Positions 26,332-34,348 are shown, counted from the first letter of the stretch. The stretch is 64,000 nucleotides of DNA from Limnohabitans sp. (GCA_030053945.1 JASGCW010000001.1:113074-177073); one strand, 5' to 3'. The notes: generated from the sequence alone by a model not told the origin. Translations and numbers: made by a program.

Positions 26332-27189
26332 ATGAAATTTAAAAACTATTTTTTTATCTTAATAGCCTCTGTTGTATTTACAAGCTTTCTGAGTTTCAAA
26401 AACTCTTTATTTATTAGTGATTATCACACTACAAAACCCCTAAGATCAGGGGGAGCAGCAGCTTCTGGAATTGGCGGTAGAACAGGTGCTCCTGGAGAAG
26501 GACTTTGCTCTGACTGTCATGGTGGAGGAAGTTTTACACCTACTGCAACTCTTGTAGTTAGAAACAGTTCTAATGTAATTGTAACCTCTTATGTTCCAGG
26601 ACAAACATACAATTTAACTTTCTCAGTAACTGCATCAAGTACAAGATTTGGTATGCAAGCTACTTCTTTAAACGCTTCAAATACTTCTGTTGGTACTTTT
26701 TCATCTCCGTCTAGCAATGCACAAATTTCCACTTCTGGGGGAAGAACTTATTTTGAACATAATGCTACTAGTACAACAGGAACTTTTACTGGTCAGTGGA
26801 CCGCTCCTGCCACAGGAACTGGAACAGTTACATTTTATTTCATAGGTCTTGCTGTAAATGGAACTGGTAACACTAATGGCGACAATGCAACCTCTGGAAG
26901 AACATTACAACTAACAGAAACACCTCTAAGTACTTTAGATTTTGATTTTACCAAATCTATCCAAATACAGCAAAATCCAGTAAAAGACATCTTAGCGATT
27001 CAAACAAATAAATTGTATAAGAATTTAAATATTGAAATTTTTGACATTAGCGGTAAAAGAGTATTTCAAAACGCTTATTCTGACACTAAAAACATTTCAA
27101 TAAATTTTGAAGGTGAAGCTGGAGTTTACTTCTTAAAAGTTAACAATGAAGATAACAACACCGCAAAAATTAAATTTATAAAAGAATAG
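26332..27189 (+). CDS. T9SS-exported choice-of-anchor V protein with a haem motif
   Basis: 285 residues. An N-terminal signal/anchor (YFFILIASVVFTSFLSF), then SGGAAASGIGGRTGAPGEGLCSDCHGGGSF, where CSDCH is a c-type haem attachment motif (CxxCH). A Reeler-like beta domain follows (about residues 70-200, PGQTYNLTFSVTASSTRFGMQ). The last 75 residues are a type A T9SS tail (KDILAIQTNKLYKNLNIEIFDISGKRVFQ, GVYFLKV, KIKFIKE). It is probably secreted to the surface. Whether haem is really attached is uncertain because only one CxxCH is present and no distal ligand is obvious. A terminator follows. Confidence 0.82.
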   Translation: MKFKNYFFILIASVVFTSFLSFKNSLFISDYHTTKPLRSGGAAASGIGGRTGAPGEGLCSDCHGGGSFTPTATLVVRNSSNVIVTSYVPGQTYNLTFSVTASSTRFGMQATSLNASNTSVGTFSSPSSNAQISTSGGRTYFEHNATSTTGTFTGQWTAPATGTGTVTFYFIGLAVNGTGNTNGDNATSGRTLQLTETPLSTLDFDFTKSIQIQQNPVKDILAIQTNKLYKNLNIEIFDISGKRVFQNAYSDTKNISINFEGEAGVYFLKVNNEDNNTAKIKFIKE

Positions 27190-27223
27190 GTTTACAAATA
27201 ATTAGTAAAACCCCAATTTTTGT

Positions 27224-27252
27224 AACCGATGCTTTAAAGCATCGGTTTTTTT
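27224..27252 (+). terminator. Rho-independent terminator
   Basis: AACCGATGCTTTAAAGCATCGGTT followed by seven T, after the choice-of-anchor V gene. Confidence 0.9.
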
Positions 27253-27313
27253 ATGATAACCAGATCTCATTAACATTAAGATTAAGTTAACATAAATCAT
27301 ATATTCAATTTCG

Positions 27314-27321
27314 TACATTTG
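27314..27321 (+). promoter_or_regulatory. Putative -7 element TACATTTG for the pirin operon
   Basis: Matches TAnnTTTG, 18 bases before the pirin ATG at 27340. The track start for pirin overlaps it. No TTG -33 is obvious. Confidence 0.45.
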
Positions 27322-27339
27322 TATATACAAATTTTAAAC

Positions 27340-28050
27340 ATGAAAACGATTATACACAAATCCAACGAAAGAGGTCACGCTAATCACGGTTGGTTAGACG
27401 CATATCATAGTTTCAGTTTTGCCAGTTGGTTTAATCCTGAAAAAGTACATTTCGGAGTACTTAGAGTGTTAAATGACGACACTATTGCTGGCGGAATGGG
27501 TTTTGGGATGCACCCTCACGATAATATGGAAATAATTACTATTCCATTAGAAGGGGCATTGGCTCATAAAGACAGTATGGGGAATTCGGCTACCATTGAA
27601 ACTGGTGACATCCAAGTGATGAGTGCAGGCACTGGTGTGATGCATAGTGAATTTAATCCTAATCACGACAAGCAAACAAAGTTATTTCAAATTTGGCTGT
27701 TTCCTAACAAACAAAATGTAACACCTAGATACCAGCAAATTACCTTAGACAAAGGCTTAGAAAAAAATAATTTTGCTCAAATTTTATCTCCTAATCCGGA
27801 GGATATCGGGGTGTGGATTCATCAAGATGCTTGGTTTTATTTAAGTAATTTTGACAAAGATTTCTCAAAAAAATTAAATTTAAAAAAAGAAGGAAACGGT
27901 TTCTACATTATGAATATTGAAGGAGAAATAGACATAAGTGGAACTATTTTAGGAAAAAGAGACGCTATTGGCATTTGGGAAACTCCTGAAATTGAAATTA
28001 AAGCAAATTCTAATGCTAAATTTTTAGTAATGGAAATACCTATGGAATAA
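27340..28050 (+). CDS. Pirin family protein
   Basis: Start taken at ATG 27340 (MKTIIHKSNERGHANHGWL), 236 residues. A bicupin of the pirin/YhhW type: GWLDAYHSFSFASWFNPEKVHFGVLRVLNDD, then the metal site HPHDNMEIITIPLEG with an HxH and a later Glu/His (GVMHSEFN). The second cupin is shorter and lacks the metal ligands, as usual. YhhW-like pirins have quercetin dioxygenase activity in vitro; in vivo roles are uncertain. It is the first gene of a tight six-gene set ending in a sigma factor. Confidence 0.9.
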   Translation: MKTIIHKSNERGHANHGWLDAYHSFSFASWFNPEKVHFGVLRVLNDDTIAGGMGFGMHPHDNMEIITIPLEGALAHKDSMGNSATIETGDIQVMSAGTGVMHSEFNPNHDKQTKLFQIWLFPNKQNVTPRYQQITLDKGLEKNNFAQILSPNPEDIGVWIHQDAWFYLSNFDKDFSKKLNLKKEGNGFYIMNIEGEIDISGTILGKRDAIGIWETPEIEIKANSNAKFLVMEIPME

Positions 28051-28056
28051 TAAATT

Positions 28057-28344
28057 ATGATTATGGAACAAGTACAACTCAAAATAAACGACAACAAAGG
28101 CACATTTTATATCGAAATAGCGGGTAAGCAGGAAGCTATGATGACTTTTGTTTTTGCTGGCGATGAGAAAATTATTATCGACCACACCGAAGTAAACGAA
28201 GGCAACAACGGCAAAGGATTTGGGAAAAAAATGGTCACCGCAGCTGTAGAATACGCTCATGAAAAAGGAATCACTATTTTACCATTATGCCCATTTGCCA
28301 AAAGTGTTTTTGATAAAGTCCCAGAGTTTAGAGATGTTTTATAA
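28057..28344 (+). CDS. Short GNAT-type N-acetyltransferase (YidJ/PF14542-like)
   Basis: A 95-residue minimal acetyltransferase fold: INDNKGTFYIEIAGKQEAMMTFVFAGDEKIIIDHTEVNEGNNGKGFGKKMVTAAVEYA, with the acetyl-CoA loop written GKGFGKK, and a C-terminal ILPLCPFAKSVFDKVPEF characteristic of this small subfamily (Cys in the acetyl-CoA pocket). Substrate unknown. Start could be ATG 28057 or 28063 (MIMEQ). It begins 6 bases after pirin and is therefore in the same transcript. Confidence 0.85.
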   Translation: MIMEQVQLKINDNKGTFYIEIAGKQEAMMTFVFAGDEKIIIDHTEVNEGNNGKGFGKKMVTAAVEYAHEKGITILPLCPFAKSVFDKVPEFRDVL

Positions 28345-28363
28345 ACCATAAAAAATAAATATT

Positions 28364-28594
28364 ATGGATTCAAAAGAGGTAACAAAAAAATACACTAACG
28401 GCGAAGTAACTATAGTGTGGCAACCTAGCAAGTGTGCTCATTCTGGTAATTGTGTGCGTAACAATCCTGATGTATTTAGACCAAAAGAACAACCTTGGAT
28501 TGTTACCGATAATTCAACCACAGAAAAGATCATTGAAACTGTTAACAAGCGCCCTTCGAGAGCGCTAACCTTTTATCTAAATAAAAATGACTAA
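28364..28594 (+). CDS. Divergent mono-cluster ferredoxin-like protein (Fer4_19), one Cys replaced
   Basis: 76 residues matching the divergent 4Fe-4S mono-cluster domain: VTIVWQPSKCAHSGNCVRNNPDVFRPKEQPWIV. The usual third motif CPSGAL near the C-terminus reads RPSRAL here, so a ligand Cys and the following Gly are both Arg, each explained by one transition (CGC from TGC, AGA from GGA). Cluster binding may be lost or use another ligand. The gene ends 8 bases inside the FMN reductase gene, so the two are translationally coupled. Confidence 0.82.
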   Translation: MDSKEVTKKYTNGEVTIVWQPSKCAHSGNCVRNNPDVFRPKEQPWIVTDNSTTEKIIETVNKRPSRALTFYLNKND

Positions 28595-29120
28595 AAAAAT
28601 AATTGCCTTTGGTGCTTCATCAAGCAAAACTTCAATTAACAAACAATTAGCGACTTACACTGCAAATCTTTTTGAAAATGTTTCGGTAGAAGTTTTAGAT
28701 TTAAACGATTACGAAATGCCAATTTTTTCCGTTGACAAGGAAAAAGAAAACGGAATGCATCCGCTTGCCAAAGAATTTTATACAAAAATTGGATCTGCAG
28801 ATTTATTAATCATCTCCTTAGCAGAACATAACGGAAATTATTCGTCGGCTTTTAAAAATATATTAGATTGGACATCAAGAATTAACGCCAAAACATTTCA
28901 AGAAAAGCCAGTATTACTATTAGCTACATCACCTGGAGCACGTGGCGGAAGCTCTGTACTAGAAATTGCGAATCAACGATTTCCTTTTCAGGGCGCTGTC
29001 GTTAAAGGAAGTTTTTCTTTACCAAGTTTTAATGATAATTTTGATAGTACTAAAGCAGAAATTACTAATTTAGAGTACAAACAAAAATTAAATAATTTGG
29101 TTGCTCAAATTGACTTTTAA
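28587..29120 (+). CDS. NADPH-dependent FMN reductase family protein
   Basis: 177 residues with a flavodoxin-like fold: KIIAFGASSSKTSINKQLATYTA (phosphate-binding loop GASSSKTSIN), SVEVLDLNDYEMPIF, a flavin-facing SLAEHNGNYSSAFKNILDW at about residue 75, and LLATSPGARGGSSVLEIA. It would reduce FMN, quinones or azo-type substrates with NAD(P)H. It overlaps the ferredoxin-like gene by 8 bases, hinting that the two proteins act together in electron transfer, although the loss of a cluster Cys upstream complicates that. Confidence 0.88.
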   Translation: MTKKIIAFGASSSKTSINKQLATYTANLFENVSVEVLDLNDYEMPIFSVDKEKENGMHPLAKEFYTKIGSADLLIISLAEHNGNYSSAFKNILDWTSRINAKTFQEKPVLLLATSPGARGGSSVLEIANQRFPFQGAVVKGSFSLPSFNDNFDSTKAEITNLEYKQKLNNLVAQIDF

Positions 29121-29129
29121 TACATTTTT

Positions 29130-29522
29130 ATGAATTCCGAAATTCTTAATTACAATGACAAACAATTGCCTGAAGACAAGTCAATTTGCGATGCTTTGTA
29201 TGAGATAATTTCAACTAATTTACCAGAATCAGAAAACAAAATTTGGCACGCACATCCTGTTTGGTTTTTGGATGGCAATCCTATTGTGGGTTATAGTAAA
29301 CAAAAAGCAGGCATCCGTCTAATGTTTTGGAGTGGTGCTAGTTTTGAAGAACCCGATTTAAAATCAGGATCTGGAAAATTCAAAGACGCTTCTATATTCT
29401 TCACCTCAGCATCACAAATAGAGCAAGATAAACTTAGAAGTTGGCTAGAAAAATCTCGAAACATTCAATGGGATTATAAAAATATTGTAAAAAGAAAAGG
29501 CGTTTTAGAACGTTTAAAATAA
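29130..29522 (+). CDS. DUF1801 domain protein
   Basis: 130 residues, nearly all DUF1801 (YdhG-like): LPEDKSICDALYEIISTNLPESENKIWHAHPVWFLDGNPIVGYSKQKAGIRLMFWSGASF. The family folds like the frataxin/YdhG group; function is unknown, though intracellular iron or redox roles have been suggested for relatives. It lies 9 bases after the FMN reductase gene and 17 before the sigma factor. Confidence 0.82.
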   Translation: MNSEILNYNDKQLPEDKSICDALYEIISTNLPESENKIWHAHPVWFLDGNPIVGYSKQKAGIRLMFWSGASFEEPDLKSGSGKFKDASIFFTSASQIEQDKLRSWLEKSRNIQWDYKNIVKRKGVLERLK

Positions 29523-29539
29523 AATACCAATAAATTTAT

Positions 29540-30133
29540 ATGAATCTACGTGAGGACTTAATAAAATACGTCAAAAAAATTATTGGAGACATTCCTGATG
29601 TAGAAGACATTGTACAAGATACTTTACTAATTAGTATTGAAAAAAGAAAAGATTTAATTGAAGAAAGCAAATATCAACAATGGGTTTTTAGAATTGCAAG
29701 AAATATATCTATTGATTTTTTAAAGAAGAACCAGAAGAAACTTCCACAAATAACAGATTTAGTATTTATAGAAGAAGGAAAAGAAAAACCAAACTCTTTC
29801 CTCGCTTTAGCAGAAGACAATAAGCATATTTATGATAAAGTAAAAGAAGATTTCTTAGAGAAAAATAAATCTCCGTTAGAAATCAAATCTTATTTTTCAG
29901 AAAATTACCCCGAAGTTTTATCTATTTCAGACAATTATTTTGAAGCTTTACTTTTAGCTGAATTCAAAGGTATTTCGCAACAAGATATTGCCGACCAACT
30001 TCAGTTACCATTACCAACCATCAAATCAAGAATTCAAAGAGCACGCCAAAAAATAAAAGACATCTTTTTAAAACGTTGTCAAATCGAATTAGATGCTCGT
30101 GGTGGTATTGTAAACTATAATTGTGAAAAATAA
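29540..30133 (+). CDS. ECF sigma factor, SigZ-like
   Basis: 197 residues. Region 2: IPDVEDIVQDTLLISIEKRKDLIEESKYQQWVFRIARNISIDFLKKN. Region 4: LLAEFKGISQQDIADQLQLPLPTIKSRIQRARQKIK, a helix-turn-helix recognising the -35-type element. After region 4 is a short tail RCQIELDARGGIVNYNCEK, typical of SigZ-type sigma factors. No anti-sigma gene is next to it; instead it closes a redox-type operon (pirin to DUF1801), which it might sense or regulate. It has a plain 2-domain layout of normal length. Confidence 0.87.
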   Translation: MNLREDLIKYVKKIIGDIPDVEDIVQDTLLISIEKRKDLIEESKYQQWVFRIARNISIDFLKKNQKKLPQITDLVFIEEGKEKPNSFLALAEDNKHIYDKVKEDFLEKNKSPLEIKSYFSENYPEVLSISDNYFEALLLAEFKGISQQDIADQLQLPLPTIKSRIQRARQKIKDIFLKRCQIELDARGGIVNYNCEK

Positions 30134-30192
30134 TACAATCTAAATTGCATCTTTTTTTCATTTCATAGTCATTTATAAAAAATGATTTAACA

Positions 30193-31059
30193 ATGAAAAC
30201 ACTTATTCAAAATTTTGGCTTTTTTATTCTCTTATTTATTGCAACAGGATTGTTCTACTTTTATAATTACAATCCGTATGTTTATTATGGGGTTTTTGTG
30301 GGCTCTTTGCTTATCACATTTCTGCTTGAAAAAAAATATCCTTTTGAAGTCCAATGGACAAAAACAGATGCTAATCTCTGGCAAGATATTATGTATGCCA
30401 TAAGTACCATTTTTATCAGTCCAATTGCGAAGGTAGCTGTAACCTATATACTAGTCGCTATAAACATACAAGCATTTCATCTAACTCTTTTTTCTAATGC
30501 AATTCCATTTCCTTTAGTAATTCTCACTGGCTTGTTATTATCTGGTTTCCTTCCCTATTGGCATCATAGATTATCACATACAAAAAGCTCATTGCTTTGG
30601 AAAATACACGCAATACATCATTCTCCAGACAAAATTTATTGGCTAAATGGTTTTAGATTACATCCTATAAATGCTTTTCTAACTGCTTTTTTGAGTTTAA
30701 TTCCTCTTCAAATATTAGGCTTTTCAAAAGAAAGCATTTTATTAGTAAGTTTTATAAACAACTATGTAGCCATACTTAATCATACCAATATAAACTTCAA
30801 ATTAGGAGCGTTTAATTATATATTCAACATGAATGAAGTACACCGTTGGCATCATTCAAATATTGAGACTGAAGGAAATAGCAATTATAGCAGTGGAGCA
30901 CTAGTTTTTTGGGATCTACTCTTTAATAGTTTTTACCTACCTCAGAGATTATTTGAAATAAATCAAATTGGACTATTTGACTCTAGCAAAAAAATATTTC
31001 CGAAAAAATTAATTAGCCAGCTAATTTTTCCATTTAAATTGAATCAAAAAGACTCATAA
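30193..31059 (+). CDS. Sterol desaturase / fatty acid hydroxylase family membrane protein
   Basis: 288 residues with several hydrophobic helices (FGFFILLFIATGLFYFYNY; GVFVGSLLITFLL; VILTGLLLSGFLPYW). The eight-His di-iron pattern is complete: HHRLSH (about residue 119), HAIHHS (about 138) and HRWHHS (about 217). This superfamily adds hydroxyl groups or double bonds to lipid chains or carotenoids. The substrate is unknown. It starts 59 bases after the sigma factor, so it may be a distal member of that unit or a target gene. Confidence 0.87.
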   Translation: MKTLIQNFGFFILLFIATGLFYFYNYNPYVYYGVFVGSLLITFLLEKKYPFEVQWTKTDANLWQDIMYAISTIFISPIAKVAVTYILVAINIQAFHLTLFSNAIPFPLVILTGLLLSGFLPYWHHRLSHTKSSLLWKIHAIHHSPDKIYWLNGFRLHPINAFLTAFLSLIPLQILGFSKESILLVSFINNYVAILNHTNINFKLGAFNYIFNMNEVHRWHHSNIETEGNSNYSSGALVFWDLLFNSFYLPQRLFEINQIGLFDSSKKIFPKKLISQLIFPFKLNQKDS

Positions 31060-31116
31060 TTATAATTGCAAACGATACTAAAACCATTTTCTAAAGCTTG
31101 TGTAAATGTTTTATTA

Positions 31117-31141
31117 CCTGACAGGTTTGAAATCTGTCAGG
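31117..31141. repeat. CCTGACAGGTTT hairpin between convergent genes
   Basis: CCTGACAGGTTT, GA loop... AATCTGTCAGG; same core as the hairpin inside element copy 1. It lies between the 3-prime ends of the sterol-desaturase gene and the convergent membrane-protein gene, and may act as a weak bidirectional terminator. Confidence 0.65.
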
Positions 31142-31150
31142 CATAAAAAC

Positions 31151-32776
31151 TTATTTATTTATCGATAAATTCTTAAAGCTAGAAACATCAATCACTTCCT
31201 CTGTATCAGAATCAAAAGAAATTTCAACTTGATCACCAACGCGTGTAATGGGTAACTCATTTGATAATTGTGACGAACCAATAAAAATTTTGGCTTCACC
31301 TTCAATTGTGAAATAGTAAAAACTATTCCCATTTTTTATATCACTTTGAATACGGGTTACTGTTGCTTTTACTAATTTTTTATTTACCTGTGTATCTGGT
31401 TTAATGGTATTTCCAGACATATTATAAGCATTTTTATAAGCCATCAAAGTTTCTCTCATTGTATTTCCAACACCTACAATCGTATAATCGTTTATAGAAA
31501 CCATAGCAAACATTTTTACCAACCCTCCTTTATCCTTTAATGTCATTACATAGGTTGGAATATTGTTGATATTGTAAGGTATAGGCAACGAAGCATTATA
31601 TCCCTTCTCTTGCACCTTTCCTTGTGCCGAACTTTGAGCTGCATATTCTGTTGCTCCGCTTTGCTTATAAAAAGTGGTTTTCTTAGTTCTTGTATCTACC
31701 AACACAAAACCTACTGCCGATTCATCTTTCCCAACTGAGGTTATACCAGTGTACCAATATGATTTGTTATCTTTTCCATAAACTAGCGCCATACCTTCAG
31801 TGATTTGTAATTTATCTGAGTTAGAAAAATTCCAATATCCGTGTACTAATTCTCCCCAATCATTTAATTGCTCTTCTATAAAGTCTATAGGTTGAATACG
31901 ATCTACCCACTTAGGAGTATTTTCAATTGAATAATCTTTTATTTCCCCAGTTTGAGCATCTACGACTACTACACCAGTTGCATCATTCCCGCTAAAACCA
32001 ATTTTCTTTTCGTACTTAGTAACTACCCAATAAGGCTTCCCGTTATCATCTATTTCAAAAGAAAAATCAGTAAGCCCTACTGTAGTATATCCATTCATAT
32101 AAATATGACGTTTAAGATTACTACCGAAATATGCAGAAGGTTGAAACTTAATTCTGATTTGATTTTTTTCTAAATTTTGAATTAACTTCACATCTCGCTC
32201 ATTTGTTGCCGAAACCATTACGTATCCTGACGTACCTTGACTGTTATTCAACCATTTGAAAAAACCAGAATGTAATAAAGGGGCTACCCAATACAACTTT
32301 TTATTTACCTGCTGGATACAAAACTCTCCTAGATGTACTTGGCTTCCTAAAGCTGGTTGTGAGCCTAAAATCTTTTCACCTAACAAATAAGCTAAGTCTT
32401 CATCAACAACTCGAATTTCATCCATTGAAATTGGAGCGATATGATTAGAAATTTTGTCCCCATTATCAACTTTTCCAATTAAACTTTGGTATTCTTTTGT
32501 TCTAAATAATGCCGAACTAAAAATAGGTAAAATGAAAATATATAAAAGTAAAACCCCAATAAGATACTTTTTCCAGTTAGCTGGCCCTTTTAAAACCTTA
32601 AATTGCTTTCCATCATTACTTACTTGAAAAGAAATGAAAAATAAAGATGTTAGTAGCAATAAAATCAAAAAAATTATTGGTAATTTAACAAAACCATACC
32701 CAATAACTGGAAGTGTAAAGTAAAATATTAGCACACCAATTATAAAAAGTGAAAATGACTTAAAAAATGTTTTCAT
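31151..32776 (-). CDS. Uncharacterised membrane protein, 541 aa
   Basis: I do not recognise the family. The first 90 residues hold three hydrophobic helices (FSLFIIGVLIFYFTLPVIGYGF; LPIIFLILLLLTSLFFISF; YLIGVLLLYIFILPIFSS). The rest is a large beta-rich, probably extracytoplasmic domain with repeated phrases such as KPYWVVTKY, GVVVVDAQTGEIKDYSIENTPKWVDRIQP, GKDNKSYWYTGITSV, and GFVLVDTRTKKTTFYKQSGATEY. The DAQTG/DTRTK elements resemble PepSY-like beta hairpins weakly, a guess only. It stands alone, divergent from no near neighbour, with about 110 bases to the HIT gene upstream. Confidence 0.6.
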   Translation of the reverse strand: MKTFFKSFSLFIIGVLIFYFTLPVIGYGFVKLPIIFLILLLLTSLFFISFQVSNDGKQFKVLKGPANWKKYLIGVLLLYIFILPIFSSALFRTKEYQSLIGKVDNGDKISNHIAPISMDEIRVVDEDLAYLLGEKILGSQPALGSQVHLGEFCIQQVNKKLYWVAPLLHSGFFKWLNNSQGTSGYVMVSATNERDVKLIQNLEKNQIRIKFQPSAYFGSNLKRHIYMNGYTTVGLTDFSFEIDDNGKPYWVVTKYEKKIGFSGNDATGVVVVDAQTGEIKDYSIENTPKWVDRIQPIDFIEEQLNDWGELVHGYWNFSNSDKLQITEGMALVYGKDNKSYWYTGITSVGKDESAVGFVLVDTRTKKTTFYKQSGATEYAAQSSAQGKVQEKGYNASLPIPYNINNIPTYVMTLKDKGGLVKMFAMVSINDYTIVGVGNTMRETLMAYKNAYNMSGNTIKPDTQVNKKLVKATVTRIQSDIKNGNSFYYFTIEGEAKIFIGSSQLSNELPITRVGDQVEISFDSDTEEVIDVSSFKNLSINK

Positions 32777-32886
32777 TCGTTATGTTTATTTATACATATT
32801 CTTAGTCAACATATTTTACTAAATGTTACAATTCTTTATTTACAAAACACATAAAAAAACATCTAGATTTCCTAGAGGCTTGAATT

Positions 32887-33276
32887 TTAAAATTTCCCAG
32901 CTATCTTAGCTGCTAGTTCTTGAAACTCTTCTGGCGAAAGTTTTACTTTTTGTTGAAAACGCATCTCATCCATATTATTCAACGGGATAAGGTGTACGTG
33001 TGCGTGCGGCACCTCTAGCCCTATTACAGCCATACCAACACGCTTACAAGACACCGCTTTTTCTAATGCTATAGCTACTTTTTTTGAAAATGACATTAAT
33101 CCTAGATAAAGTTCATCTTCGATATCAAAAATCTTATCTATTTCCTCTTTAGGAATACAAAGAGTATGCCCTTTAGCATTAGGATTTACATCCAAAAAGG
33201 CTAAATAATTATCATCCTCTGCTATTTTGTAACAAGGAATTTCTCCATTTACAATTTTTGTGAATATCGATGCCAT
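32887..33276 (-). CDS. HIT family nucleotide hydrolase/transferase
   Basis: 129 residues with the histidine triad HAHVHLIPLN at about residue 93. N-terminal SIFTKIVNGEIPCYKIAEDDNYLAFLDVNPNAKGHTLCIPKEE is the usual HINT-type start. It probably hydrolyses purine nucleoside phosphoramidates or other AMP conjugates. It lies 7 bases after greA in the same direction, a common greA-hit pair in Flavobacteriia. The Cys/His zinc site seen in some HINT proteins is not evident. Confidence 0.9.
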   Translation of the reverse strand: MASIFTKIVNGEIPCYKIAEDDNYLAFLDVNPNAKGHTLCIPKEEIDKIFDIEDELYLGLMSFSKKVAIALEKAVSCKRVGMAVIGLEVPHAHVHLIPLNNMDEMRFQQKVKLSPEEFQELAAKIAGKF

Positions 33277-33283
33277 ATTTCGA

Positions 33284-33760
33284 TTAATCTCTTGTTAATT
33301 CCAAAATTTCAAATTTCAATACTCCATTAGGGACTTGGATTTCGGCTATTTCACCAACAGATTTACCCAATAATCCTTTACCAATAGGAGAAGTAACTGA
33401 AATTTTATTTCTTTTCAGATCCGCTTCGCTTTCAGCAACTAACTGATAAGTAAGCTCCATACCATTAGTTTGATTCTTAATTTTAACATACGAAAGCACT
33501 AATGCTTTTGAAGTATCTAACTGAGACTCATCTATAAGTCTAGCATTAGCATATAATTCTTCCATTTTAGAGATTTTCATCTCTAATAATCCTTGTGCTT
33601 CTTTTGCAGCATCATATTCTGCATTTTCAGATAAATCTCCTTTATCTCTTGCCTCGGCAATAGCTTCTGACGCTTTAGGACGTTCGATATTTTTTAAATA
33701 ATCTAACTCTTCTTTTAGTTTTTTTAATCCTGCGGCTGTGTAATAAGATACTGTGCTCAT
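33284..33760 (-). CDS. greA: Transcription elongation factor GreA
   Basis: 158 residues of typical GreA: an N-terminal coiled-coil (YYTAAGLKKLKEELDYLKNIERPKASEAIAEARDKGDLSENAEYDAAKEAQGLLE) whose acidic tip DKGDLSENAEYD holds the residues that bring Mg to the RNA polymerase active site. The C-terminal FKBP-like domain follows (ISVTSPIGKGLLGKSVGEIAEIQVPNG). It rescues backtracked RNA polymerase by stimulating transcript cleavage. A terminator-like hairpin lies in the leader about 24-50 bases before the start codon. The hit gene follows in the same operon. Confidence 0.95.
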   Translation of the reverse strand: MSTVSYYTAAGLKKLKEELDYLKNIERPKASEAIAEARDKGDLSENAEYDAAKEAQGLLEMKISKMEELYANARLIDESQLDTSKALVLSYVKIKNQTNGMELTYQLVAESEADLKRNKISVTSPIGKGLLGKSVGEIAEIQVPNGVLKFEILELTRD

Positions 33761-33783
33761 AACTTCATTATTTACTTAAAATA

Positions 33784-33813
33784 GAAAAAATCCCTTTATA
33801 TCGGGATTTCTTT
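33784..33813 (-). terminator. Terminator-like hairpin in the greA leader
   Basis: On the minus strand: AAATCCC, loop GATATAAA, GGGATTTTTT, a stem with T-run upstream of, not downstream from, greA. No gene ends here on this strand, so it would act on greA transcripts as an attenuator or sRNA generator. Confidence 0.6.
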
Positions 33814-33925
33814 TGTATCAAAGATACTTTTATTTTTATTTAGTTTGTAATATTACTATTTTTACTTTCGTTATACAAATGTAATTAATTTAAATTTGTT
33901 CCCCCAATACAATTCAAAATTTTAG

Positions 33926-34348
33926 ATGAAAAAACATATTACATTACTATTCCTTTGTCTCTTAATTATTTCTTGTCAGAAAGATAGCCCTGTGACAAAT
34001 AATCAATACTTACAAAATGTTTCATTTGCAAAAGAAATAAACACTGCACTACCGTCTTATAACAATTTGCAATACCCAAGTAATCCAGTTTTGATTAGGG
34101 ATGCTGGAGCTGGTATACAAGGAATTATTGTAATGAAAGTAGGCGAAAACGATTACCGTGCTTGGGAAGCCAGTTGCCCAAACGAATACCCAACCGATTG
34201 CACAAAATTATCTATTAGCGGACTCAGTGCTAAATGCTTATGTGACAATTCCGAATATAACCTCTTTACTGGTGACGGAGGCAAACAATATGGACTAAAA
34301 GCTTATCGCGTTGAAATAAATGGCGCTATAATACGAGTTTACAATTAA
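33926..34348 (+). CDS. Rieske-like lipoprotein lacking His ligands
   Basis: 140 residues. Lipoprotein signal MKKHITLLFLCLLIISC, then a small beta domain similar to Rieske-type proteins. The two ligand loops can be placed as ASCPNEYP and KCLCDNSEYN, where canonical Rieske loops read CxH and CxxH. Here both His are replaced (Asn and Asp) while Cys residues, including an extra TDC, remain. A 2Fe-2S centre of Rieske type is thus doubtful; the family may bind metal through Cys only, or keep only the fold. Small lipoproteins of this pattern occur widely in Flavobacteria. A terminator follows. Confidence 0.7.
   Translation: MKKHITLLFLCLLIISCQKDSPVTNNQYLQNVSFAKEINTALPSYNNLQYPSNPVLIRDAGAGIQGIIVMKVGENDYRAWEASCPNEYPTDCTKLSISGLSAKCLCDNSEYNLFTGDGGKQYGLKAYRVEINGAIIRVYN

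Noticed and set aside
26332-27189. A functional c-type cytochrome
   Set aside because: One CxxCH motif is present, but the rest is a Reeler-like beta domain without a cytochrome fold, so electron-transfer function is not claimed.
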